64,000 bases of DNA, from the NCBI GenBank assembly GCA_024803745.1, contig JANJXV010000025.1, forward strand, positions 18,491,610 through 18,555,609, read 5' to 3'. Shown in pieces: positions 1 to 24,290 of this stretch. Every line of letters begins with the position of its first letter. The first letter of the stretch is position 1. Made by a program: the position numbers and the translations under genes. This DNA comes from Megascapheus bottae (Eukaryota; Chordata; Mammalia; Rodentia; Geomyidae). Under the pieces are notes generated by a model, which was given only the letters and a program-made list of their open reading frames with translations, had not been told where the DNA came from and did not search any database.

Positions 1-467
1 TGAGTCTCATACACTTCCCTGCCTGGGCTGGGATGGAGAAAATGTCTGTCCATCAGCTCCACCAACCCTTCAGCAGCAGTGATTTAGTGCAGGGTCTTCT
101 CGCCAGGCCCTGCAGGTCACAGGGTAAGTGGAGGGAGGAGTAGGAGGGGCGTTTCACTGTGCATCAGACTCTCAGTACCCTCAGGTCGTTCCTGTTTCTC
201 CAAGCCCGTGGATCTCTGCTTACTGCAGACAGGGCTGTCCCCTGGTGGGTGCGGGAGAGAACAGCCTTATGTAAGTAAGCTCCAGCAAGGAGTCGTGCTT
301 GCCATGTGAATAGCAACATATCAAACCCCAGACAGCCAGAGGCGGTGCAGCAGGAAGCAGCAGCTGTGCCCAGAGAGGAGAGGAGCCCCCTGCTCTGAGG
401 GAGAGGCGTCACCCCAGGCCCGCTGACTGTGAAGGGCCTGTTCATGACATATCATTCATAAAGCATG

Positions 468-470
<3 letters not shown>

Positions 471-500
<30 letters not shown>
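471..500. repeat. (GT)n microsatellite
   Basis: About 15 uninterrupted GT units in MAP2K1 intron 5; likely length-polymorphic. Confidence 0.95.
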
Positions 501-502
<2 letters not shown>

Positions 503-629
503 GCACTCCATTAGCAGTCTTAGCCTAGAGAAATGGAGTGATCCTTATGTTCAAGCCTGTGTCAAAGCAGGCGACAGGGCCCGGACTTGTGCACGGGCCT
601 CTTATGCACTGCCTGTAGCCTCTGTCTCC

Positions 630-850
630 GAGCTTTTTTTTTTCTCCACTTCTGGTTTTCTGCTATTTAATTTTAGATAAGAGTTTCACAGACTTCCCTG
701 CCCAAACTGGCTTCCCACTGGGATCTCAGCATCCTGAGTAAAATTACAAGCATGTCAGTTATGGAGCTTGAACTCAGAGGCCTGGATGATGACCCTGAGC
801 GTTTCTGCTCAAGGCTAATGCTCTGCCACTTTAAGTCACTGCATTACTTC
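630..850 (-). repeat. Family B SINE remnant, rearranged
   Basis: Left-half and right-half pieces are present but in swapped order (cacttctggttttctg first, then cttgaactcagaggcctgg), suggesting two truncated copies or an internal rearrangement. Confidence 0.6.
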
Positions 851-1601
851 CTTGAATCTATTCATCTTTGAATGAACAAATGTGTTCATGTGATTGATGG
901 GAAAATAATGAAACAATAGTGACTATGCTATATTGGGATTGTAAGAGGCTTTCATTTTTCAAATCTTCTAGATGTTCTGTAGAGTGCATTATTATTTCTG
1001 TTCTGGCTCAGGATTTTGCCTGTCCTTGACTGAGTCACTTTGCTTGCTGGTGTGCTCCCTCCCCCCAAGTCCTGGTCCAGGGGCCCCACCAAGAACCACG
1101 CTGGCTTTTCCACCTGGCTGTCCACTCTTCAGATAGTTGAGTAGTGGAGGAGAAAAGACTTGTGGAGGTGCAAAGGGGCTATGGCCTGGTGTCAGTGATA
1201 GAAGCTGGGTGAGGATGATCATGGGGTCCAGGTGATGGGCCTGAGACACTGCCCTGACCCCGAAGAGCAGCATCTTAGGTCCTGGGTAGCGAGGGGCTGT
1301 GTGTGTGACTTCAGTGAAAGACAGTGGAGAGTCAGCTCCTCCTTCATGCTCTGATCTTGATGTAGAGGTAGATGGTAGGAATTCCTGCTGTTATCACTTC
1401 AGCGTTTCTCCTTCTGTGATGCACTGGCTTTCAACAGACAGGGAAACCTTGACTGGTTAGGGTCACTGATGCCTTCCGGTGAGTTGTCTGGCTGAGTGTA
1501 TCCTCGGCGTTGAGACCATTGGCTGGCTGTTCTGCTTCTGTAGCAGCTGGTCAGAAGCTGAGGGTGGGCATGTGGCCTTGGCCGGTGTTTGCTGCACCTA
1601 G

Positions 1602-11622
<10,021 letters not shown>

Positions 11623-12480
11623 GCCTTTGGGCAGCAGTGAAGATCAAGTCCTCTGCCGGGTGGTGTGCCATGTTGTTTTCAGGCCTATCCCCATGCTTGT
11701 CACTGTTCAGACGTGTGCATCTCACCTGTGACAAAGGATAAACAACACAGCATGTGCCAAAATTGTATTTGTGACATTTTGAAATTACTGTCTTGTTACT
11801 ATTATTTTCCCTCAGTGGATTGGTTTTGTGCTTGGGGCTCTCTGTGTGTATGTGGATGATCCAGACATCTGCCAGGCTGAAGTCCAGTGAAACTGGTGAC
11901 ACAGTCCTTGCTGACACTGGCACTGCTATTCCTGCCCTTACACTTGGGCAGATTCTGGGAAACATGGGTGGCACAACTTCTCTCAGTGGGAGTGGAGGAG
12001 CCTCGAGACCCCACAGGCAGTGCACGTGGAGCATGCTTCGCTGCTATGATAAACAAGCATCACAGTGCTGTCACCTTAGTATGTTTTGCTTTTGATGTAG
12101 AATCAAGCCGCTTCATCACAAGCTAGCCAGAGCCCTCCACTGCCATACAGCTAGGGCTTCACCAGTCTTGTCTACTGTGATGATTTGTAGACTTCTGGTT
12201 CTTTCTATATTTATTTTTTAATAGACTATGTGGGGTACTTAGTGGTATATGTCTATTTTCACTTGGATTAGTCTTTCCAAAATGGTGATATTTTGAATGT
12301 CACATGGATCAAGGCATTAAAATGTGTCAGATTTCTATCCCTGTCCCCATCCAAGTACCAATGCTATTATTGTAAACGGGTATAGTGCCTAAAAATTGTA
12401 TGAAAATCCTTTTAATCATTTTAATCCAGATGTTTAACAAATCTAATCTCTTATTCTAATAAATATACTATCAACTTAAG
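11623..12480 (+). other. MAP2K1: MAP2K1 3' UTR
   Basis: Repeat-free stretch after the MAP2K1 stop codon that ends at a canonical AATAAA. Its last 150 bases (for example gtgcctaaaaattgtatg) resemble the human 3' UTR end as I remember it. Confidence 0.9.
12458..12463 (+). terminator. MAP2K1: MAP2K1 poly(A) signal AATAAA
   Basis: Canonical hexamer inside ctaataaatatacta, about 836 bp after the stop, with cleavage expected 10-25 bases further. Confidence 0.9.
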
Positions 12481-12663
12481 GGATGAAAGATACTGTACTT
12501 TTGTGATAGGTGATTCCATTTCTCTAGTATACAGGAAATGAAATGATTTACTGAAGCCTTGTCCTGAAGGTAGGAAGGAAGCTGGAAGGCTTGTTCTGTT
12601 GTTCCACAGTGTGAACAAGTCCACTGCAGTGCACTAATGGGGCTCCCTGCAGGCTCAGGGATT

Positions 12664-12890
12664 GTGTGTGTGTGTGTGGGGGGGGGGGGCTGGGTACTGT
12701 CCCTGAGCTCTCAGTTCAAGGCTACCACCCTACCCTGGAGCCAAGCCCCACTTCTCATTTTCTAGAGGTTAATTGGAGATAAGAGTCTCAGGTCCTTTTG
12801 TGACCAGGCTGGCTTTGAACCTTGATCCTCAGATCTCAGCCTCCTGAGTAGCTAGGATTACAGGTATGAGCCACCGTATTCGCTATGCCG
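12664..12890 (-). repeat. (GT)n/G9 tract and family B SINE
   Basis: tgtgtgtgtgtg followed by G11, directly joined to a minus-strand family B SINE. Confidence 0.85.
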
Positions 12891-12929
12891 GCAGGCTCAG
12901 TCTTTGTACTGATTATTTTCATAGGATCT

Positions 12930-13098
12930 TTTCTGAGGATCATGATTCAAAGCCAGCCTGGGCAGACAATCAGTTGCCCAGCACAAAAAATAACCAGGCT
13001 GGAGGTGTGTGACACAACTGGTAGAGCTTGGAAGCCAACTGTGTGCTAAGCAATAGCAAGAAACCTCAGTTCAATTCCTGGAACCAGCAGAAAGGAAA
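12930..13098 (+). repeat. Family B SINE, 5'-truncated
   Basis: Diverged: ctgaggatcatgattcaaag and the right half up to cagttcaattcctggaacc. Confidence 0.6.
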
Positions 13099-13184
13099 AC
13101 CAAAACAAGAACCCCTAACTGTATTTCATGGTGTGGTAACTCCACAGTGAAAGCAGGTACTCAAGGGATCATATACCAAATCAT

Positions 13185-13190
13185 TTTATT
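13185..13190 (-). terminator. SNAPC5: Candidate SNAPC5 poly(A) signal
   Basis: AATAAA on the minus strand (tacaataaaatgattt) about 1.5 kb after the stop, in non-SINE sequence. A second AATAAA at 13490-13485 lies inside the transduced segment and could act earlier. Neither is proven. Confidence 0.45.
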
Positions 13191-13359
13191 GTAAAAATGA
13201 AACAATTATTTTCATGTGTGTATACACACACACACACACACACAGTTTGGTTTATCTCTTTCAAAGAAGAAAATGAGCTGGGGTGCTAAAATCCTAGCTA
13301 CTCAGGAGGCTGAGAACCGAGGACCACAGTTCAAAGCCAGCAGGAAAGTCCATGAGACT

Positions 13360-13719
13360 TTTTTTTTTTTTGGGGGGGGGTCACATCTGTCCTTTCAGTT
13401 TAATAAAACAAAACAAAAAACCTGCTGAGAGAGCAGACTTGAAGCAACTCATGGTGAGTATATTTCTGATCCTTACAGAGCCTTTTTATTTTTTTAGTGA
13501 GTCCTGGGGCTTGAACTCTAGGCCTAGACATTGTCCTTGAGCACTTCAGCTCAAGGTTACCACCCTACCCCCTGAGCCACAGCTTCACTTCCAATTTTCT
13601 GGTGGTTAACTGGAGATGAGTTTCATTTGTTTTAGTGCCTGGGCTGGCTTTGAACCACAATCCTCAGATCTCAGCCTCTTGAGTAGCTAGGACTACAGTG
13701 TGAGCCACTGTACCTGGCT
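13360..13719 (-). mobile_element. Retrotransposed SINE with 3'-transduced MAP2K1 exon 10 (antisense)
   Basis: On the minus strand this reads: family B SINE, its A-rich tail, reverse complement of MAP2K1 intron 10 start, exon 10 and the intron 9 acceptor, then C9 and A12. It is flanked by the perfect 11-bp repeat tccatgagact at 13349-13359 and 13720-13730. The source is 10624-10968. Such a layout (SINE 5', flanking DNA 3', oligo(A), target-site duplication) is a 3' transduction. L1-driven priming is inferred. Confidence 0.93.
13398..13452 (+). pseudogene. MAP2K1: Copy of MAP2K1 exon 10 outside the gene
   Basis: 55 bp against 46 in the true exon: an extra 9 bases of CAAAACAAA type near the start add three codons (QNK) without breaking the frame. 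Read as LIKQNKKPAERADLKQLM it is fully open. It keeps acceptor cctttcag and donor gtgagtatat. It lies about 935 bp beyond the MAP2K1 poly(A) signal, so it is expected to be unused. Confidence 0.9.
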
Positions 13720-14204
13720 TCCATGAGACTCGTCTCCAGTTAACCTCTAGAAAACCATGCACTAACACTCAAAATAGAGTGCTAGCCTTGAACAAAAGAA
13801 CTCAGGCACAGCACCCAGGCACTGAATTCAAGCCCTGGGACAAAGAAAGAAACAAAAAATGAGTGAAGAGACTGACAGACTCACAGGACACTGTTCAAAA
13901 AAAAAAAAAAAAAAGACAGCAGTGCCAGTAGGGACATGGCATGGCAAAGTCAGCAAAGGGCCAAAGCACATTTCTCTCCTTAGGGAGGTACGGTTGAGTA
14001 TGAGTGGTGGAAAAGGGGAAATAATTGCTCAGTGCAGCTTTTTTCTTCATCAAAGGGGTTGACTTCAGGGCCTTGTACTGTTACTTGCCTCTTGTCATTC
14101 ATGGCAGGTGCTCTACCACTGAAGCCACAGCTCTACTAGTTTTTCCACTGGTTAGGTAAGAATCTCTAGGACTCCTGTTCTCTTAGCTTTTTTGCTAGCT
14201 ATGG

Positions 14205-14372
14205 ATGGTTGACACTCTATCACTTGAATCACACCTCCAGTTCTAGCTTTTGGCTGGTTAATTAGAGGTGAGAGGCTCATGAATTTTGCTGCCTCGGATG
14301 TCTCCCAGCTGTGATCCTCAGATCGCAACCTCCTGAATAGCTAAGATTCTAGGCATGAGCCATTGGCATCTA
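14205..14372 (-). repeat. Family B SINE
   Basis: Left half intact (ggctggttaattagaggtg, gatcctcagatcgcaacc); another eroded copy precedes it at about 14040-14150. Confidence 0.75.
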
Positions 14373-14457
14373 GCAAAAAAAAAAAAATGTTCTTTGAATA
14401 CAGTTCTTGACTCATCACTAACAATCCAGACTGTTCAGTTTTAAGACATGGCATTTT

Positions 14458-14652
14458 AGGGCTGGGAGTGTGGCCTAGTGGTTGAGTGTTTGCCTAGCAA
14501 GTACTAAGTCCTAGGTTTGACTCCTGTGTACCACATACACAGAAAAAGCTAGAAATGGTACTGTGGTTCAAGTGGTAGAACACTTGCCTTGAGAAAGCTC
14601 AAGGACAGTGCCCAGGCCCTGAGTTCAAGCCCCAGGACTGGCCAAAAAAATG
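14458..14652 (+). repeat. Family A SINE
   Basis: Full dimer just downstream of the SNAPC5 stop codon, in antisense to SNAPC5. Confidence 0.92.
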
Positions 14653-14704
14653 TCATTTTACAATTTCTGTCACTGTATAACTGACCCTGGGCTTTCATTC
14701 ACCT

Positions 14705-14827
14705 TTAGGTATCAGATTCCTCCTCTTCTTCTTCCTCTTCCACCTCTTCATCCGCCACACAGCTCCTTGTGCTCAGCTCCAGGGCAGTCTGGTTGATTGA
14801 TGCTTCATTGTCTACATGTATTAACAT
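14705..14827 (-). CDS. SNAPC5: SNAPC5 exon 3 (terminal coding)
   Basis: 123 bp, acceptor ttcacag, stop TAA at 14707-14705. Encodes MLIHVDNEASINQTALEL and an acidic tail with a run of seven Glu before ESDT. Confidence 0.96.
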   Translation of the reverse strand: MLIHVDNEASINQTALELSTRSCVADEEVEEEEEEEESDT

Positions 14828-17800
14828 CTGTGAATGAAGACATGATAGATTAGGAGGAACAACACTGATCTCAAGACAGGAGATCTGGATTTGGGACTTT
14901 TAATTCAAAGCAAAGTACTTGCCTAGCAAGTTAGAGGACCTGGCCTTAGGCTTTCCAGAATGTTAGGATTTACAAACAGTTCTTTAATATTCAAGTGGTT
15001 CAATTGTCAGACGAGTATTTTATTGACTTCTTTGATGGCAAAAACTTGCTAATTGATATTCATCTCTTAGCATTGTATTTTAGTTGAATTCTTTTTTGTT
15101 GTGGGGCCTGAACTCAGGGCTTAGATGCTGTCCCTGACCATCTTTATACTCAAGACTAACATTCTAACATTCTACCACTTGAGCCACAGCACCACTTCTA
15201 GTTTTTGAGTGGTAAATTGGAGATAAGTCTCACGGCACTTTTTTTTTTTTTTGCCTAGGCTAGCTTTGAACCATGATCCTCAGATCTCAGCCTCCTGAGT
15301 AAGTAACTAGGATTACAGGTGTGAGCCACCAACACTCAGCTAGCTGAATTCATTTTTAAAATTTAGCGAATAGTAATTTCTGTAATCATATGTACATATA
15401 TATGACTTTAGGTACGTGTGTGTGTGTGTGTATGACTTTACACATTGACTGTAGCATTACCCCCATACCAATAGAAAAAAACGAAGTTTAATTTTTCAAG
15501 ATCAATTTGTGTGCTATTCCAACTAAGATGGCAAACTGGGACACTCCTTGTTTCCAAAGCTGACATCATAGTTCCCAAAATTTCAAATTCTGTATATGTA
15601 CATAAACACCCAACAACAATACATCATTCAACAGCAACAGAAACAGCATTTCAGTTTCTGCTGTCATTTGAGCAAAATTCTAGTGGGGTACTGGTGGCTC
15701 ATTCCTATAATCCTAGCTACTCATGAGGCTGAGCTCTGAGGATCAAGGTTCAAAGCCAGCCTGGGCATGAGAGTTGGTGAGAATATCTCCAATTAACCAC
15801 CAGAAAACCAGAAGTGGTGCTGTGGCTCAAGAGGTAGAGCCATGAGCTGAAGAGCTGAGGTAAAGCGCCCAGGCCCAGAGTGCCAAGCCCCCCAACTGAC
15901 CAAAAAACGGTCAGGAGGGCCAGTAATTGGCCTAGTGGTAGAGTGCTTAGCATGCACAAATACTTGGGTTTGATTCCTTGGTACCTTATACGTAGAAAAA
16001 AAGCCCAAAGTGATGCTGTGGCTCTGGTAGCAGAATACCAAGGACAGTGCTCGGGGCCTGAGTTCAAGCCCAGGACTGGTACAAAATAAAGAGCAGGAAC
16101 TGAAACTCCTTTATACATCACCTTTAGTAATTTATTATAGGGCCAGAAGTGTGGCCTAGTAGTAGAGTGCTTGCCTAGCATGCACAAAGCCTGGGGCTTG
16201 ATTCCTCAGTACCACATAAATAGAAGAAGCTGGAAGTGGTGCTGTGGATCAAGTGGTAGAGCACAAGCCTTGAGGAAAGCCTAAGGACAGGCATGTATAT
16301 ACATACATATAGATACAGATATCTATATATATATAATAAAAATTTTTGAAGTAATATCAGAGCATAGCAAGGCACCACTGGGAGCAGGGGAGGCGTTACA
16401 TTTGAGCTGAGAGCCTTATGCTTGCTAGGTTTGCGTGGTCAGCAACCTATCACCTGAGCCTCATCTCCAACCAGGCTTTTTGTTGGTGGATTTGACATGG
16501 GGGGGTCTTATAGATTGTTGCTCAGGGTGGCTTTGAACCTGTCAGCTCAAGGTCAGGGTGCTGTATCCTAGCTTTTTCCTTCAAGGGTGGTGCTCTACCA
16601 CTTGAGCCACAGTTCTACTTTTGATTTGTTTGCTGGTTAATTGGAGATGTCTTGAATTTTTCTGCCTGGGCTGCCTTTAAACTTAGGTCGTTAGATTTCA
16701 ACTTCCTGAGCAGTTAGGATTGTGAACCACTACAGCATGGCCACTTTGTTTTTAAATTAACTCTGCAATGATTACTTGGAAAGAAAACATTCTACGGCAG
16801 CATCATTAAAGAGTTCTGCTAAAGTTTAGACACTACTACACAGTATAAAGCTGGAACAAGATTCAATAGCTGTACAATACTGTTCTTTCCTATATCTAGA
16901 TTTCTAGAGGATAAAATAAAAAAGACATTGATTCCACCTTTTTTAGCAAAAGACCCCAAAATATGGTAGGACAGCTTTAAAAAAAAATTTTTTTTGTCAG
17001 GCCTTGGGCTTGAACTCAGGTCCTGAGCACTGTCCTTGAGCTTTCTCAAGACTAGGGCTCTACCACTTGAGTCATAGCACCAGTACCGGCTTTTTCTATA
17101 TGGTACTGACAATTGAACCCAGACCTTCGTGCATGCTAGGCAAGTACTCTAGTTCAAGCCCTAGGACTGGTAAAGTGTAAACAGTCTGGAGGAGGGAAGA
17201 CTATTATCTGCATCAATGACTAACATCTTAATTATTTGAAAATTCTGCTAGGAGGGCAGGAGATGTAGCTCCTTAACCTACCAAATGGAATATCCTGGGT
17301 TCAATCCCCAGTACCAGCACTAAAAGGGAGGGAAGACAGGGTTGCCTAGTATGTAGAAGGACCTGGCTTCAAGCCTTAGCACTTCCCAGAATCCTTTGGG
17401 CTGTATTATTTGTTTTATGGCCACATCTGACCATCCAAGTGGTAGGGAGCATTTTCTGTTCCAAGGTCTGTACTTGATTAAGCTTACATCATGTGACTGT
17501 TCAGGTACAGGCCCAGAAGGTGGCATCTCATCCCCTCTTCTACAATTGATCATTGACTGGAGGGCCATTTCTTCAACCTAGAAAAGAAGAGTTGAGGTCA
17601 CTTTTCTGAGTATTCATCCAGATTACTCATATAAATTTCTGCCTGGCACTATGAGAAGGGATTGAAAGCTCTAATCTCTGTGCTGATCACCTCGGGGTGG
17701 GGGTGGGGGGCAGAATGACCCCCAGGGCTAAGGGGGAAACTCAGGCAACCCTCCTCTAGACTCTGGGCCAACAGCCAGGCTCTGGATTATTCCTGAGCAG

Positions 17801-18228
17801 GGTGGGGAGATGTGCAGAATCTCTTCGGGCTTAGAGATACTAGGCTCATGCAAACTAGTAGAGAGTGGGTTAGGAGCAGGAGGCAGGTAGAGGGCAGGCC
17901 TGGGCTCGGAGGAAGTGCAGACCGGGGAGCTGTGCTGGTCAGAAGATGCCGGGGTCACCCCGGAGCTGCAGGAGGGAGGTTCTGCGGAGGGCGGCAAGGG
18001 GCCCTGGAGATTCAGCTCCAGCCATTCTAAAGACGCCAGGTCCGCGGCAGTAGACCCCACGAAGGCCGGGGGAGCCGGCGGCATGGACGGCCGCCGCGGA
18101 GGGCTGTGCTAGTCCCGCGCGCAGACGAGGGGGGTCACCTTGAGGCGGTTGAGCTGGTCGTGAAGGGCGGTCTTTAGCCGCAGCAGCGTCTCCTCTTCCT
18201 TGCGCAGCTCCTGAAGGCGGCTAAGCAT
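14705..18228 (-). CDS. SNAPC5: SNAPC5, snRNA-activating protein complex subunit 5 (SNAP19)
   Basis: Smallest subunit of SNAPc, the nuclear factor that binds the proximal sequence element of snRNA promoters for Pol II and Pol III. Three coding exons on the minus strand (18228-18139, 17577-17488, 14827-14705) give 100 residues; human has 98 as I recall. Residues 1-36 form a leucine-rich heptad-like helix (MLSRLQELRKEEETLLRLKT and on), consistent with its known zipper-like binding to other SNAPc subunits. The middle has SINQTALELSTRS, and the tail is a run of Glu ending ESDT. All introns are phase 0 with GT/AG borders. The start ATG at 18228-18226 sits in a good context (gccaccATG) in a CpG-rich region. 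Confidence 0.96.
15095..15348 (-). repeat. Family B SINE with internal T14
   Basis: Complete element in SNAPC5 intron 2 interrupted by T14 at about 15239-15252 near its middle. Confidence 0.85.
15415..15432. repeat. (GT)n microsatellite
   Basis: Short GT run in SNAPC5 intron 2. Confidence 0.85.
15680..16295 (+). repeat. Run of family B, A and A SINEs
   Basis: Family B at about 15680-15908, family A at about 15918-16085 (internally shortened), family A at about 16140-16295. All are on the plus strand in SNAPC5 intron 2. Confidence 0.88.
16545..16740 (-). repeat. Family B SINE
   Basis: tgctctaccacttgagccac and gctggttaattggagatg are recognisable; the left end has drifted. Confidence 0.75.
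16994..17145 (-). repeat. Family A SINE, truncated
   Basis: Right half complete; the A-box end stops at gctaggcaagtactctag. Confidence 0.85.
17488..17577 (-). CDS. SNAPC5: SNAPC5 exon 2
   Basis: 90 bp, acceptor ttctag, donor gtaagc. Encodes VEEMALQSMINCRRGDEM, then PPSGPVPEQSHD. Confidence 0.95.
18139..18228 (-). CDS. SNAPC5: SNAPC5 exon 1 (coding)
   Basis: 90 bp from ATG to donor gtgacc. Encodes 30 residues ending HDQLNRLK, a leucine-repeat helix. Confidence 0.96.
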
Positions 18229-18760
18229 GGTGGCTGTTTGGAAACCCCGCCGGCTTTCCGCGGTCGCTCGCAGATGACGCCATAAGCTAGCGCCGGAAGC
18301 GCATAAGACCGGCAGCCATATTGGAAGAGGCTGCTTGCACTGTTACCTAGAGGCAGGAGATAGTCGTTGACGGCTCCAATTATTTTAAGATGTCCAGGCT
18401 TGAAGAATGGCCCAAACCCATACGGAACAAGACGCCAGAGCCCTAAACAGAGGTGCCTGATTTGGAGAGGTTTTTCTTTTTTGCCTAGCGAAACTAGCGG
18501 ACTCCTATGACTCCGGTGAGCAGTCAGCCTGCACTTCCGGCGTCGTCCCTCGGCGCTCCTGCAGGAACCCGAGCGTAGTCCCGCCCAGTTCCGGCGCTGG
18601 CCACGCTCCTTCCTCTGGGCTCCAGCAGCTGGGCCGGGCCTGGGGCGGGGCTTCACGCGGCGACGGCGCCTTGGACGTGTGGCTGCAGGCACAAACCGCC
18701 GCCCGAAAGAACCAAGCGCGGTACGGAGCTCCTGGTCGCAGAAGTCACAAGGGCGCCATT
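18229..18760 (-). promoter_or_regulatory. SNAPC5: SNAPC5 CpG-island promoter
   Basis: GC- and CpG-rich block that continues into exon 1. It has several ETS-type CCGGAAGC/ACTTCCGG sites (near 18290, 18531 and 18588) and a YY1-type CCATATT at about 18316-18322, about 90 bp upstream of the ATG. No TATA box seen. Typical of a TATA-less housekeeping gene; the exact start site was not determined. Confidence 0.7.
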
Positions 18761-18774
18761 ACTATTTTTTTTTT

Positions 18775-18960
18775 TTGCCGGTCGTGTAGCTCTGGACCTG
18801 GGAGTGGACCCTCAGCTCCTTAAGGTTACCGCCCTACCCCACGTGCCACTCCCGGCCTTCTAGTGGTTGACTGGAGGTCTCGGGGACTCGAGTGCCCAGG
18901 CTGCCTCTCAACCGTGACCTTCAGATCCCAGCCTAGCTTTACAGGCCACCGCTCTCAGCT
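18775..18960 (-). repeat. Family B SINE, old GC-rich copy
   Basis: Diverged copy next to the CpG island with many C/G changes (ccttctagtggttgactgg). Confidence 0.7.
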
Positions 18961-19114
18961 CGTGTCCGTTTACACGGGGAGCACTTTTCTTGTACCTAGT
19001 TGTAGAATGTAAGGGCGCCAACCACCTAGCCACGGGAGCTAAGGTGGAGGGACACATTACTTCGGCCACGAAGAGCCAATCTACCCAGTATGCAAAGCTG
19101 ATTTACAGATACCC

Positions 19115-19330
19115 CCCAAAACGGCAAGATGCCATAGCCTGTAAAGCTACTCAGGAGGCTGAGATCTAAGGACCGCGCGGTTCAAAGCCATCCCCCTGGA
19201 AGCAAGTCCTAAAGACTCGCTTCCAATTAAACAGAAAATCCGAAGTGGTGCTGTGGTTCCTGGTAGCCTTAAGCTGAATAACTCCATGATAGTGTCCAGG
19301 TCCTAAGTTCAAGCCTCACGACTGACCAAC
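19115..19330 (+). repeat. Family B SINE
   Basis: Between RPL4 and SNAPC5; gtaaagctactcaggaggct left half and cgaagtggtgctgtggttcc right half. Confidence 0.82.
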
Positions 19331-19481
19331 TATATGGTATCTTGTCTTTCTCATAGGCTACATGAGTAGTCCAAGGGATTTAACTCCCACTCTTTAGGGG
19401 GCAAAAATAAAAGAACTGGCTTTCAGAATTTATCCAGAAGATGGGAGTTGTGCTTCAGAAAGCCTTTAAGATGCATGACTA

Positions 19482-19640
19482 GGGCTGGGAATGTGGCTTA
19501 GTTGTAGTGATTGAAACCTTGGGGTCGATTCTTCATTACCACATGAACAGAAGTGGTACAGTGGTTCAAGTGATCGAGTGCTGGCCTTGAGCAAAAAGCA
19601 GCTGAGGCCCACAGTTCAAGCACCGGGACTGGCAAAAGTA
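19482..19640 (+). repeat. Family A SINE
   Basis: Starts agggctgggaatgtggctta; internally shortened. It lies about 115 bp beyond the expected RPL4 cleavage site. Confidence 0.85.
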
Positions 19641-19794
19641 AAAATAAAATGCATGAACAGAGTGTGAATCTATACTCCATTTAACACCAAATATATGAAA
19701 AAATTAAAGACTGGAATTAGGGAGAGCTATTAAACTCTAAGGAAAATTCACAACACACTCAAATGATGTTTTTCACTGCATCTTTGATCCGGTC

Positions 19795-19800
19795 TTTATT
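19795..19800 (-). terminator. RPL4: RPL4 poly(A) signal AATAAA
   Basis: Minus-strand AATAAAGACCGG, 55 bases after the RPL4 stop, giving the short 3' UTR usual for ribosomal protein genes. Confidence 0.92.
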
Positions 19801-19854
19801 CAATTCAGCTGTCCCATACTCTGACCTTTATATAATTGAACAGATTGTAATAGC

Positions 19855-24192
<4,338 letters not shown>

Positions 24193-24195
<3 letters not shown>

Positions 24196-24253
24196 GGCGG
24201 GGAGAGGAGAAGGCCACGCTCCTCTCGACCCGGCGGCTGCGACAGGAAAAGGA
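24193..24253 (-). CDS. RPL4: RPL4 exon 1 (5' UTR and ATG)
   Basis: The coding part is only the ATG (24195-24193), directly followed by donor gtgagt, as in human RPL4. The 5' UTR is about 58 bases and starts in a pyrimidine tract. Confidence 0.92.
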
Positions 24254-24290
24254 AGTGCGCAGCACTCCCACTCTATATGTAACCCTCAGC
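24241..24290 (-). promoter_or_regulatory. RPL4: RPL4 core promoter: TATA-like box and 5' TOP start
   Basis: Minus strand: tacatatagag (24282-24272) lies about 20-28 bases upstream of the pyrimidine tract ttccttttcctgtc (24255-24242), the expected 5' TOP start. This layout is standard for ribosomal protein genes and links RPL4 translation to growth control. The start site is inferred. Confidence 0.75.

Larger units (their letters stand above)
13265..13850 (+). repeat. Family B SINE split by an inserted retrocopy
   Basis: Left part 13274-13359 and right part 13731-13840 join into one ordinary plus-strand family B element once 13360-13730 is removed. The break carries the direct repeat tccatgagact on both sides. 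Confidence 0.92.
12481..14704. other. Convergent MAP2K1/SNAPC5 interval
   Basis: Holds a family B SINE (12690-12890), a truncated family B (about 12930-13098), (CA)n at 13226-13244, the host SINE with the transduced MAP2K1 exon 10 (13265-13850), A19 at 13896-13914, a family B (about 14205-14372) and a family A (14458-14652). The distal SNAPC5 3' UTR probably lies inside it. Confidence 0.8.

Noticed and set aside
13352..13540. The second MAP2K1 exon 10 as a tandem alternative exon made by unequal crossing-over
   Set aside because: It lies beyond the last exon and poly(A) signal, and the oligo(A) with target-site duplications points to retrotransposition.
18174..18692. 172-residue open frame on the minus strand over the SNAPC5 promoter and exon 1
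   Set aside because: It reads the CpG island and SNAPC5 exon 1 in a different frame; Arg/Pro-rich composition from GC content, no recognisable domain.
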